IMG/VR virus record: IMGVR_UViG_3300037882_001601
Coordinates: 1 to 26,182 of that record
Direction: 5' to 3' (one strand)
Source of the DNA: a virus
DNA length: 26,182 nt
The stretch's first letter is position 1; each line of letters starts with the position of its first letter. Below the pieces are notes generated by a model, which saw only the letters and a program-made list of their open reading frames with translations, did no database searches and was not told where the DNA came from. This document shows, piece by piece, positions 16,934 through 22,580 of this stretch. The position numbers and the translations under genes were made by a program.

Positions 16934-17089
16934 ATGTCCGAAACATTCTTTTGCAACAAATGCCGCTTAAGGCCGCCAATAGAATTTTTAGCAAAAATCA
17001 GTGCAGATAAGCGAGTCAAAACCTGCACTAACTGCGTGGTCAGGATAAAAAACAAGACGCCTACAAATGATCTTCGTCGAGGCGGCTAA
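16934..17089 (+). CDS. Tiny zinc-finger-like protein, antisense within the late operon
   Basis: 51 residues with two CxxC pairs (Cys7/Cys10 and Cys31/Cys34), the second followed by a basic VRIKNK tail. The spacing CNKC...TCTNC suggests one zinc-binding knuckle of the F-C-x2-C...K-x-C-x2-C type. GAGG lies six bases before ATG, a good ribosome site. It is on the opposite strand to all surrounding late genes and its 3' end overlaps the 58-residue minus-strand gene by 29 bases. It could be a nucleic-acid-binding regulator (small zinc proteins such as Mu Com regulate translation), but that is analogy only. Coding evidence is the ribosome site and the cysteine pattern. Confidence 0.6.
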   Translation: MSETFFCNKCRLRPPIEFLAKISADKRVKTCTNCVVRIKNKTPTNDLRRGG

Positions 17090-17237
17090 TGGCGATTTTA
17101 GCTATAAGTCTAACCTGCTCCGGCGTCGGTTCATAAGCGCCATTTGCTATCTGACGAATGAGCCAGACTGGCACAACATGCACGCAGTCCTGTTCTATAA
17201 CTACTGCATGTTCCAGCGGCATCTCGACTACCCGCAT
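17061..17237 (-). CDS. Small hypothetical protein between terminase and minor head
   Basis: 58 residues, MRVVEMPLEHAVVIEQDCVH followed by VVPVWLIRQI and a helical C-terminus ending SRLDEDHL. ATG at 17237 overlaps the last ten bases of the large terminase gene, with GGAG nine bases upstream, so it is translationally coupled to the terminase. Its 3' end overlaps the antisense zinc-finger-like gene. No motif recognised. The clean start and codon pattern in phase with the operon make it a real gene. Confidence 0.7.
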   Translation of the reverse strand: MRVVEMPLEHAVVIEQDCVHVVPVWLIRQIANGAYEPTPEQVRLIAKIAISRLDEDHL

Positions 17238-18454
17238 TTAGGTGCTCCTATATTTGCCCGTAGTGGAAAGCGTCTATGTATAAAGTAACCCATAGCATCG
17301 ACCCAGTCATCTATAGCGGGGTGCGTAGTGTACTTTTCTGGGTCGCCTTTTTTGTCGTACCCCTGAGACTCCAGTGCATCCGCAAGCTGAGGGCACAGCT
17401 CGCAGTTTACCATGAGTTCGTTATTCGCCAGCATGGCATTAACTCGGTTTACCCGATCACGAATAAAAGGGTTGGATGCTGGCGCGTCAACTGCATAGCC
17501 AGCATTACGAATAATCTCAACATCACTCGCGGCTGCGTTAGTACTGCGAGCCGATCCGCTGGCGTCAGGATAGACTGTTATTCTGTGGCCTTTATATTTA
17601 GCCAAATTATTGACGAAGTCCTGTGTATCATGTGACGTAAATTCGTCAACGGCAATGGCGCCGCGTCCGCTAAGTATAAAGACCACCGCGCAGCACCCGC
17701 CGACATTAAAGTCTAAGCCTATATGTAAGTGATCTCCAGCTTTTATCTTTGCATCGCTATGATGGGCCGCTCTTTTGAAAAAATGGTAAACCAATTTGCT
17801 TGTGAAATTAACAAACTCCCCGCGCAGGTAAGCATCACACAAGTCAGGATCGTAATTGGCAGATATTTGAGCAATGTACCCATCAGGTAAAAAGATATTA
17901 TCTATAGTGCTGGCCTTTATAAGCTCATAACCAGTTTCGGGATTTTTGCCCCACTTTTTATAGGTAAAGCCTTTTGTGCCATGGTCTGGGGTCGTTACGC
18001 TGCCCAGCGTATTTATACCTGCCCTTTTTTGTCGCACGCGCTCCGAAGCCTTACGCCATACCAGTTCAGCCTTTTCAATAGGTAAAGTGTCCAGCTCATC
18101 TAGCACCGCATGTGCCACCTCAAAAGCAACCCACCTATCGGGGTTATCATAGCTGCGGAAGTATATGGACCCGTAGCCAAGCACATCTATACAAAACTCA
18201 CTTTTGTTTAACTTGTACTTTCTACCGAGCGCCTTTAAGTCGGCCTCTACACCAGGGATCGCCCTAAGCCTCAAGAGGTCATAGGTAGGCATACCAATCA
18301 GCGTATTTGCCCCTTTATCAGCAAGCATAAGCAAGATGATGCGCATCGTTGCAGCAGCAGACTTGCCAGAGCCAAGCCCTCCACATATAGCAGGATGGGG
18401 GGCCTTGCTTGTGACAAAGGCTATTTGGTGAGGAAGCAACTCTATATCAGGCAT
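17228..18454 (-). CDS. terL: Terminase large subunit (packaging ATPase/nuclease)
   Basis: 408 residues. Walker A is GGLGSGKS at 25-32, Walker B is AVLDE at 116-120, and a coupling motif GSVTTPDHG follows around 151-159. The RNase H-like nuclease shows Asp248 (HIGLDFNVGG), Asp297 (YPDASGSARS) and Asp383/Asp387 (PAIDDWVDAMGY). All key residues of a large terminase are therefore present. It pumps DNA into the procapsid through the portal and cuts concatemers. It overlaps the small terminase gene by eight bases and follows in the same operon. The packaging mode (cos or headful) cannot be read from this alone. Confidence 0.96.
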   Translation of the reverse strand: MPDIELLPHQIAFVTSKAPHPAICGGLGSGKSAAATMRIILLMLADKGANTLIGMPTYDLLRLRAIPGVEADLKALGRKYKLNKSEFCIDVLGYGSIYFRSYDNPDRWVAFEVAHAVLDELDTLPIEKAELVWRKASERVRQKRAGINTLGSVTTPDHGTKGFTYKKWGKNPETGYELIKASTIDNIFLPDGYIAQISANYDPDLCDAYLRGEFVNFTSKLVYHFFKRAAHHSDAKIKAGDHLHIGLDFNVGGCCAVVFILSGRGAIAVDEFTSHDTQDFVNNLAKYKGHRITVYPDASGSARSTNAAASDVEIIRNAGYAVDAPASNPFIRDRVNRVNAMLANNELMVNCELCPQLADALESQGYDKKGDPEKYTTHPAIDDWVDAMGYFIHRRFPLRANIGAPKCG

Positions 18455-18881
18455 CTTCTTTGGTCGCCGGTAAAATATTAATTACGTACGACTCTTCAGG
18501 TGCCGCCTCTACGTCGATAGTCTTGCGGTCAGAAAAATTCCAAATCAGCTTGCCAAGTAGCCAGCGCCTAGAGTCTATGCGCAGTCTTGACCTAGCTACC
18601 GCCTCTTTGTCTGGCATCATCACCCCATTTTTTTCCATCCAGTCATTTCGCCCATCGTCAGCTATATCAACGATCTCATCAGCCCAAAAGATGCACTTAG
18701 CTCTAAAGGCGTCATAGTATCTGACACCGAAGCCCTCCTCATCTCTTATGACCCACCTAGTCACCGTGGCTCGGTTTGGCATATGCTCATCGTCGCATAT
18801 ACTCCTAAGGCTTTCCCCCATAGCCATGCGGGTTAAGATTTCCTCGGCGATCTCGTGTGTATATGTTGACTTTCCCGCCAC
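18447..18881 (-). CDS. terS: Terminase small subunit
   Basis: 144 residues. An N-terminal helix-turn-helix (YTHEIAEEILTRMAMGESL, then ICDDEHMPNRATVTRWVIRD at about residues 28-47) should bind the packaging site. It is followed by helical oligomerisation segments (YDAFRAKCIFWADEIVDIAD) and a C-terminal SRLRIDSRRWLLGKL block found in many TerS proteins. It starts with GTG, preceded by GGAGG at seven bases, a strong ribosome site. First gene of the minus-strand late operon; the region upstream is shared with the divergent plus-strand operon. Confidence 0.9.
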   Translation of the reverse strand: MAGKSTYTHEIAEEILTRMAMGESLRSICDDEHMPNRATVTRWVIRDEEGFGVRYYDAFRAKCIFWADEIVDIADDGRNDWMEKNGVMMPDKEAVARSRLRIDSRRWLLGKLIWNFSDRKTIDVEAAPEESYVINILPATKEDA

Positions 18882-18915
18882 GTCACAACCTCCGGTTGAT
18901 AAAAATAATTACCAT

Positions 18916-18959
18916 TTTACATTATTTTGTTTACTTTTCATAATCACCTACACTATACT
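18916..18959 (+). promoter_or_regulatory. Sigma70-like promoter with TTTAC boxes before the plus-strand operon
   Basis: TTTACT (18930-18935) and TATACT (18954-18959) are separated by 18 bases and point into the operon starting at 19003. A second box, TTTACA (18916-18921), lies 14 bases left. The TTTAC boxes resemble those in the repeated elements of the 21-26 kb region, so the same regulator might act here. The terminase operon diverges from this region, but I see no clear minus-strand promoter for it. Confidence 0.5.
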
Positions 18960-19002
18960 TAACTGGTAGAACTGATCTACCGATTTAATATTAGGAGTTA
19001 GA

Positions 19003-19176
19003 ATGAATTCATTAAAACAAGACTTGAAAGAGCCTTTGGATAGAGTGCAAAGAGCATGGATAAGAAAACCAGTAACGCTGCTTTTTATCCCCTTTGCATT
19101 TATTATCTTCGGAATATGTTGCGGCGCAATTTGCACAGCAAGATTGGTTGAAGAATGCTGGGGAGGAGATAAGTAA
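19003..19176 (+). CDS. Small single-span membrane protein (57 aa)
   Basis: 57 residues. The N-terminal 22 residues are charged (MNSLKQDLKEPLDRVQRAW), then one hydrophobic segment runs from about residue 24 to 45 (VTLLFIPFAFIIFGICCGAI), and a short acidic tail follows. AGGAG lies five bases before ATG, a good ribosome site. First gene of a plus-strand operon of tiny genes behind the 18930-18959 promoter. It probably sits in the inner membrane with its N-terminus in the cytoplasm. Function unknown. Confidence 0.65.
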   Translation: MNSLKQDLKEPLDRVQRAWIRKPVTLLFIPFAFIIFGICCGAICTARLVEECWGGDK

Positions 19177-19247
19177 TGCTCGAAAAAATATTAACTGAAG
19201 CCCGCAAAATACAGGATAGCCATGATGCACAACGAAATCTTTGCTAA
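19176..19247 (+). CDS. Very small ORF (23 aa)
   Basis: ATG overlaps the upstream stop codon by one base (TAATG) and is preceded by GGAGGAG, the best ribosome site in this operon. The product (MLEKILTEARKIQDSHDAQR...) is a short amphipathic helix ending in Cys. It overlaps the next gene by 26 bases. It may be a real micropeptide or a translational-coupling leader for the next gene; I cannot distinguish these. Confidence 0.42.
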   Translation: MLEKILTEARKIQDSHDAQRNLC

Positions 19248-19392
19248 AGATCTAGCAAGACGCGCTAGAATCGCACAGCTAACCGAGTCAATCACCGCTA
19301 TAAAGTCTAGCCTATCAATAAGTGATCGGTCTAAAAAATCAATCATTAATCTGGCCCTAGCTGAAATAGCACAACTGAGAAATAAATCATGA
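19222..19392 (+). CDS. Small hypothetical helical protein (56 aa)
   Basis: 56 residues (MMHNEIFAKDLARRARIAQL...), with no Cys, no membrane segment and a helical Ala/Ile/Ser-rich pattern through the C-terminus. AGGA lies five bases before the first ATG. Its stop overlaps the start of the following 24-residue ORF (ATGA), and both overlap signals suggest tight co-translation. Function unknown. Confidence 0.55.
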   Translation: MMHNEIFAKDLARRARIAQLTESITAIKSSLSISDRSKKSIINLALAEIAQLRNKS

Positions 19393-19463
19393 AACACAGA
19401 GATTATATGCGTGAACTGCTCAAAATGAGTGATGAGGCAATCATGAAGGCAATGCAAAAATGA
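19389..19463 (+). CDS. Very small ORF (24 aa)
   Basis: The ATG overlaps the upstream TGA (ATGA), and its own TGA overlaps the MazG-like ATG in the same way (19460-19463). The product is MKHRDYMRELLKMSDEAIMK plus four residues. The two perfect stop/start overlaps suggest it is translated, perhaps mainly to couple the MazG-like gene to the operon. No similarity recognised. Confidence 0.45.
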   Translation: MKHRDYMRELLKMSDEAIMKAMQK

Positions 19464-19867
19464 AAACCATTAAAGACCTAACGACAGAATGCCACCTAAA
19501 CGCCAAAACTGCAGGGTGGTGGTACGACGAAAAATCAAACCTGAATTTAATTCGGGTTTTAAGCACCCCGTTTAACGCGACTGAAGAGCTAATTGCAAAA
19601 CTGCTTGTTCCAACCAAGCTATGCTTATCGCATAGTGAGCTTTCAGAAGCTATGGAAGGGTATAGAAAGGGCCTGATGGATGATAAGCTCCCACATAGAT
19701 CAATGCTTGAGGTAGAGTTAGCCGACACAATCATCAGAATCTTGGATCTCGCCGGAGCTTTAAACTTAGATGTTGCAGGCGCCATTGAAGAAAAGCTGGA
19801 ATATAACAAGACCCGCGAAGATCATAAGATCGAGAATCGTAACCAATCTGGCGGGAAGGCTTTTTGA
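19460..19867 (+). CDS. MazG-like nucleotide pyrophosphohydrolase family protein
   Basis: 135 residues. The MazG-like metal-binding pattern is visible as HSELSEAMEGYRKGL (Glu60, Glu63) and EVELADTIIRILDLAG (Glu86, Asp89), with the conserved LPHR between them and the C-terminal EKLEYNKTREDHK typical of phage MazG-like proteins. Members hydrolyse nucleoside triphosphates, or in phages possibly (p)ppGpp or damaged dNTPs; the substrate here is unknown. The family motif is complete, so activity is likely. The start overlaps the stop of the previous ORF. Confidence 0.85.
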   Translation: MKTIKDLTTECHLNAKTAGWWYDEKSNLNLIRVLSTPFNATEELIAKLLVPTKLCLSHSELSEAMEGYRKGLMDDKLPHRSMLEVELADTIIRILDLAGALNLDVAGAIEEKLEYNKTREDHKIENRNQSGGKAF

Positions 19868-19868
19868 C

Positions 19869-20093
19869 ATGCAAGAATTTACCGCAAAAGACTTTAAGAT
19901 GCTACCAAAAGAGATCTACGACGCTGCTTACTTAGATGGGGCTGTAAAGGTTACGCACGAGAGGTATAAAGGTTTTTTTATCATCCAGTACCAAGAAGAG
20001 ATACCAGACGATAAAAAAGTTGTTATTGATGGCGACGTCTATGCAGTGGTTAGGATGATAAAGCCGCCACTAAAAGAAAGCACGAGCGATTGA
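19869..20093 (+). CDS. Hypothetical phage protein downstream of MazG-like gene
   Basis: 74 residues, MQEFTAKDFKMLPKEIYDAA onward, with a beta-rich middle (KVTHERYKGFFIIQYQEEI) and a short C-terminal VVRMIKPPLKES. I chose ATG 19869 because it lies right after the MazG-like stop with GGAAGG upstream; an in-frame extension to 19770 would lie entirely inside the MazG-like gene. The 3' end overlaps the convergent membrane-protein gene (20070-20246) by 24 bases. No family recognised. Confidence 0.65.
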   Translation: MQEFTAKDFKMLPKEIYDAAYLDGAVKVTHERYKGFFIIQYQEEIPDDKKVVIDGDVYAVVRMIKPPLKESTSD

Positions 20094-20246
20094 CGCCCCG
20101 ATAACAGCCGCAACGACTAATAAACTAAAATCTATAACCCCATCAAGGATGACGCCATTCTTTTTCTTTTTTACGCTCGCCGCAGGCTCAAGCACCTGTT
20201 GTTTTTGCATCTGAATCTTTGGGTTGTTATCTCCACCACTTGGCAT
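20070..20246 (-). CDS. Small single-span membrane protein (58 aa)
   Basis: 58 residues. A polar, Gln/Lys-rich N-terminus (MPSGGDNNPKIQMQKQQ...) with a KKKK cluster at 26-29 precedes one membrane segment at about 38-57 (IDFSLLVVAAVIGASIARAF). Its ATG lies within the last codons of the upstream 84-residue gene (20-base overlap), so it is probably coupled to it. Third gene of a membrane-protein trio. The positive cluster before the membrane span predicts N-terminus in the cytoplasm. It might modulate a holin or be an unrelated membrane effector; function unknown. Confidence 0.65.
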   Translation of the reverse strand: MPSGGDNNPKIQMQKQQVLEPAASVKKKKNGVILDGVIDFSLLVVAAVIGASIARAFF

Positions 20247-20481
20247 CTTTTTTTACCTCTCTTAAAAAGTTAATGAACTTGAAAATCATGTAAATTATCT
20301 GCATTGATATATAAACCGCACCAATACTCTGAAACAGAAAGACCCAGTCAAAGGGGTTTTCAACTGCCAGCGGCGCCGCCACCTGCACCCCAGCAACCCC
20401 CATCGACACAACTAGATTAGTCTTGCTTTTTAGGTACTCGTCTACAGCCTGCATCAGGCCGCTTGTCGTGTCGTGGTGCAT
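20227..20481 (-). CDS. Holin-like two-span membrane protein (84 aa)
   Basis: 84 residues. After a short acidic N-terminus, a weakly hydrophobic segment spans about 22-40 (NLVVSMGVAGVQVAAPLAV) and a stronger one about 45-70 (WVFLFQSIGAVYISMQIIYM), followed by a highly basic C-terminus (FLREVKKDAKWWR). Size, two spans and charged tail are those of many small holins. It overlaps both neighbours (28 and 20 bases), so the three membrane genes are translated as a block. A second holin-like candidate exists beside the endolysin at 675-1142, so the true holin is unresolved. Confidence 0.62.
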   Translation of the reverse strand: MHHDTTSGLMQAVDEYLKSKTNLVVSMGVAGVQVAAPLAVENPFDWVFLFQSIGAVYISMQIIYMIFKFINFLREVKKDAKWWR

Positions 20482-20888
20482 GTGCAGCCCTCAGCAGTGC
20501 GATAATCGCGATAAAAAGATGACAGAAAATTATAAAGATTGATCCGCAGGTTAGAAATGTGGGTAAATCCATAACGCACACCTCCGACCGTCAAGATAAT
20601 TAGCTCAAAAATAAACAATACGCACATTATACCGCCGTAGTGATTGCGATACCATATGGAGTTAGGCGCCAAAGTGATTTCTAGTACTGTGATAAGCATA
20701 AAAATCATTGCAGCTATTTCTATTGAGCACAGGTATTTAGATTCTCTTATTCGTATTCCAAATAAGACGATGATGCAGTACAAAAAAGACCACGCGGACG
20801 CTGCCGCGTAGTAAAGGTGTGTGTCGCTCGGTTTTGGTGTTAAGTAGTATAAAGCGATAGTAAGGGCGATTACTGTTAGGTATCTCAT
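20454..20888 (-). CDS. Multi-span membrane protein (144 aa)
   Basis: 144 residues with about four hydrophobic segments: 1-17 (MRYLTVIALTIALYYLT), 25-47 (YYAAASAWSFLYCIIVLFGI), 52-72 (LCSIEIAAMIFMLITVLEIT) and 84-104 (YGGIMCVLFIFELIILTVGG). The C-terminal 40 residues are polar with Cys-Thr repeats (TAEGCTCTTTRQAA). No enzyme motif is recognisable. It heads the overlapping trio of membrane genes. It might be a superinfection-exclusion protein, a lysis regulator or another envelope-directed effector; none of these is shown by the sequence. Confidence 0.68.
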   Translation of the reverse strand: MRYLTVIALTIALYYLTPKPSDTHLYYAAASAWSFLYCIIVLFGIRIRESKYLCSIEIAAMIFMLITVLEITLAPNSIWYRNHYGGIMCVLFIFELIILTVGGVRYGFTHISNLRINLYNFLSSFYRDYRTAEGCTCTTTRQAA

Positions 20889-20922
20889 CTCTTTATCTCA
20901 AGAGGTGTAAAGCCTTATTGTA

Positions 20923-21204
20923 TCACCCCATTATTATAGACGCCAATATTGACGCCTCTTGCTCGACAAGACTCGCATAAGCGCCACGCTCAAGATAGCG
21001 ATCCATTATGCGTTGCTCACCCCTGTCAACAAAGTCAGAGGCAAATTGATGCTCATCCTCAAGTCTTTCCTGCAGCGAGTGCCCACAAACGGTTGCGCCA
21101 GTAAGCAAGAGCATTTGCAGCGCCCTATGCTGGGCAACTGACTCATCATATAAAGGACAGTCGTGCTTAAGCTCATCTAAGCTTACTCTGCATAAGTTGG
21201 TCAT
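20923..21204 (-). CDS. Hypothetical soluble helical protein (93 aa)
   Basis: Starting at ATG 21204 the product is MTNLCRVSLDELKHDCPLYD onward: a helical, acidic protein with two Cys in the first 16 residues and a C-terminal half rich in Glu, Arg and Ala (SDFVDRGEQRIMDRYLERGA). A TTG three codons upstream would also be in frame, but ATG is preferred. It begins two bases after the stop of the upstream gene. No motif recognised. It lies just before the membrane-protein trio. Confidence 0.65.
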   Translation of the reverse strand: MTNLCRVSLDELKHDCPLYDESVAQHRALQMLLLTGATVCGHSLQERLEDEHQFASDFVDRGEQRIMDRYLERGAYASLVEQEASILASIIMG

Positions 21205-21205
21205 T

Positions 21206-21373
21206 TCAATCAAACCCCTTCAGTGTCCCATTAGCTTTAAAGTAAGCCTTACGCGCTGCTGCCTTCTCGGCTTGTAAAGCGACTAACTTTCTTTGATATG
21301 ACGCAAATATCTCTAACGCTGAATCTTTCATTTTTTTTAAATCCTCTTGGTTGATGTGTTTATTATTGTTCAT
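21206..21373 (-). CDS. Small Lys/Ala-rich helical protein (55 aa)
   Basis: 55 residues, MNNNKHINQEDLKKMKDSAL onward, predicted as one long helix (YQRKLVALQAEKAAARKAYF). ATG 21373 has AGG five bases upstream. A second in-frame ATG at 21331 (giving 41 residues) has GAGG upstream and would be the only start usable on a transcript from the 21362-21390 promoter, whose -10 box lies inside the first codons. The gene overlaps the DUF1289 gene by 11 bases. Function unknown. Confidence 0.6.
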   Translation of the reverse strand: MNNNKHINQEDLKKMKDSALEIFASYQRKLVALQAEKAAARKAYFKANGTLKGFD

Positions 21374-21414
21374 TAACACCTAAGTGTAAAGCATCTTTAC
21401 GTTTATTTACATTT
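21362..21414 (-). promoter_or_regulatory. Promoter with 30-bp operator-like element, copy A
   Basis: On the minus strand, TTTACA (21390 to 21385) and AATAAT (21367 to 21362) are 17 bases apart. The TTTACA is the last part of a 30-bp element (21385-21414) with two direct boxes (ATGTAAAT, ACGTAAAG, 10 bp apart) and an inverted TTTACA box. The same element occurs at 22146-22175 and 23471-23500. Here it lies in the last codons of the DUF1289 gene. Confidence 0.6.
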
Positions 21415-21548
21415 AGAAGAATCTGACTCTTTTCCTCGCTGGTGCAGCCATTCCACTCAATGACCTCTTTATAAGTTCGGTGGCAACCCTTGCAGATATC
21501 ATCTCCAAGAGAGGTCGAGCAGCGGCCTACGCATGGGGTTTTAGGCAT
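21363..21548 (-). CDS. DUF1289-family cysteine protein
   Basis: From ATG 21548 the protein is 61 residues. PCVGRCSTSLGDDICKGCHR supplies four cysteines (6, 10, 19, 22), the hallmark of DUF1289, a small family with a probable metal-binding or Fe-S-like Cys cluster common in proteobacteria and their phages; biochemical function is not established. An in-frame ATG at 21569 would add seven residues, but family members usually begin shortly before PCVG and AAGAG lies before 21548. The gene overlaps the upstream gene and carries operator copy A in its last codons. Confidence 0.8.
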   Translation of the reverse strand: MPKTPCVGRCSTSLGDDICKGCHRTYKEVIEWNGCTSEEKSQILLNVNKRKDALHLGVNEQ

Positions 21549-21784
21549 TGGCCAATCTCTTGAGTCCATCTGGCGGCAAATGTTTCATCTCCAATGTCGC
21601 CGGAGATAAATCGATCAACTATGTGTAGCATTTGCCCAGCCAAAAAAAGAGTATCAGCAGCAATTTTTAGCCTTGCTAGAGTCTCCTCGTCGCAAGTTTT
21701 GCTGTAATCTTTTATTTTCTGCTCGATCTCGACAGACGCATCATCTATGTTGTGCTGCAAATAATGAAAATTCCCGCCGCTCAT
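21527..21784 (-). CDS. Hypothetical phage protein of the MSGG-type (85 aa)
   Basis: 85 residues starting MSGGNFHYLQHNIDDASVEI, resembling small phage and prophage proteins that begin MSGGSF.Y and carry a helical body (LARLKIAADTLFLAGQMLHI...); their role is unknown. AGGAG lies eight bases before ATG, inside the last codons of the 29-residue membrane peptide gene, so the two are coupled. No metal-binding or membrane motif. Confidence 0.72.
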   Translation of the reverse strand: MSGGNFHYLQHNIDDASVEIEQKIKDYSKTCDEETLARLKIAADTLFLAGQMLHIVDRFISGDIGDETFAARWTQEIGQCLKPHA

Positions 21785-21786
21785 CT

Positions 21787-21876
21787 CTAAAACTCCTCAG
21801 CTCTGCTAACATAAAAATAAACCACTGCAGCCACTACAAACGATAAAACCAGTTCAGCTATATAAAAAGTTTCCAT
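21787..21876 (-). CDS. Membrane micropeptide (29 aa)
   Basis: A 29-residue single-span peptide, METFYIAELVLSFVVAAVVY followed by FYVSRAEEF. AGGTGAT lies just before ATG (AGGTGATCGAAATG), the same ribosome-site pattern as several neighbouring genes, which is the main reason to accept so small a frame. It probably inserts into the inner membrane with its C-terminus in the cytoplasm. Its last codons contain the Shine-Dalgarno of the next gene. Function unknown. Confidence 0.58.
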   Translation of the reverse strand: METFYIAELVLSFVVAAVVYFYVSRAEEF

Positions 21877-21888
21877 TTCGATCACCTA

Positions 21889-22086
21889 TTATTCAGAAAT
21901 CACAAAGCCATGCAATTTCATGCATGCTATGTAAGCTTCACGGTTGCTTTTAAAGTAAACCCCGTTAAAAGAGCTTCCGGCGTAAGATCCATCAAAGTTA
22001 TACGTAGCTGACTGCACCGCATTAAAGTCATGACCTTGAGCTATATAGGCATTTACGCACTCATCAAAGGTTGTGAAAGTTTTCAT
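21889..22086 (-). CDS. Hypothetical protein (65 aa) behind operator copy B
   Basis: 65 residues, MKTFTTFDECVNAYIAQGHD onward, rich in Tyr, Phe, Ser and Asn with a compact alpha/beta look (NFDGSYAGSSFNGVYFKSNR). AGGAGC lies nine bases before ATG. It is the first gene after promoter copy B (22123-22175), so it is probably individually controlled. No family recognised. Confidence 0.68.
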   Translation of the reverse strand: MKTFTTFDECVNAYIAQGHDFNAVQSATYNFDGSYAGSSFNGVYFKSNREAYIACMKLHGFVISE

Positions 22087-22122
22087 GTTGCTTGCTCCTA
22101 GTTGTTTCGCTTCAGTGATTAC

Positions 22123-22175
22123 AGTATGTGATATTCACACTAGAATGTAAAACATCTTTACATTTCTTTACATTT
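22123..22175 (-). promoter_or_regulatory. Promoter with 30-bp operator-like element, copy B
   Basis: TTTACA (22151 to 22146) and CATACT (22128 to 22123) are 17 bases apart on the minus strand. The element (22146-22175) has two direct ATGTAAAG/A boxes 10 bp apart and TGTAAA-N5-TTTACA as a perfect inverted repeat overlapping the -35 box. Intergenic; drives the gene at 21889-22086. Confidence 0.68.
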
Positions 22176-22194
22176 TAATCAGACGCATACAATG

Positions 22195-22473
22195 TTACCC
22201 ACACTCCATTCTAACGACAATGTAAACTTTGCCTGTATCATCATCAACGTAATATTTGTGTTTGGCGACGTGCCAATCTCCACTTGTGCACCAATGACTA
22301 TGCTCAAGCCTTGCTCGGTCCTTAGCATCTGCTTCGATGCGCACAAGGCAGTCCGCATACTCTTTTTGTAAGAGTGTGAGCACGTCATTATCTGGCTTTG
22401 GTACCGGCATCATTTCGCCCGATTCTCTTCGCCTGCGAACCAAATTTTCTATTTTCCCCAATCTCAAATTCAA
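22195..22473 (-). CDS. Hypothetical protein (92 aa), TTG start
   Basis: 92 residues, MNLRLGKIENLVRRRRESGE onward. The start is TTG, overlapping the upstream TGA as TTGA, with GGAG eight bases before it, which makes this start convincing. The middle is helical (DNDVLTLLQKEYADCLVRIE) and the C-terminus beta-rich with His, Trp and Tyr (HWCTSGDWHVAKHKYYVDDD). No catalytic pattern recognised. Last gene before promoter copy B. Confidence 0.7.
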   Translation of the reverse strand: MNLRLGKIENLVRRRRESGEMMPVPKPDNDVLTLLQKEYADCLVRIEADAKDRARLEHSHWCTSGDWHVAKHKYYVDDDTGKVYIVVRMECG

Positions 22474-22574
22474 GAGCTACACTCCGTAAGTTCTTTTGCC
22501 AGTCTGAAAATCGCCCTTCTAAGGGCTGCAAGCTCATCGGCCTTCGCGCAGGCCGAACCGAGGCGTATAAGCAT
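22470..22574 (-). CDS. Small ORF (34 aa)
   Basis: 34 residues (MLIRLGSACAKADELAALRR...), a short Ala/Leu/Arg-rich helix ending ECSS. It starts six bases after the stop of the upstream gene and its stop overlaps the TTG start of the next; that coupling is the chief evidence. The ribosome site (GAGAG) is weak and 14 bases away. May be a real micropeptide or only a coupling leader. Confidence 0.42.
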   Translation of the reverse strand: MLIRLGSACAKADELAALRRAIFRLAKELTECSS

Positions 22575-22580
22575 ATTCTG

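Noticed and set aside
17067-17288. 73-residue plus-strand frame near the terminase end
   Set aside because: Antisense to the well-supported 58-residue gene and the terminase C-terminus; no ribosome site.
19012-19809. Several minus-strand frames opposite the tiny plus-strand genes and the MazG-like gene
   Set aside because: They mirror plus-strand genes with overlapping stop/start codons and a recognisable MazG motif; products are Ser/Leu/Phe-rich without motifs.
22179-22388. 69-residue minus-strand frame overlapping the 22195-22473 gene
   Set aside because: Same strand but alternative frame; the 22473 TTG start with GGAG and TTGA coupling is better supported.
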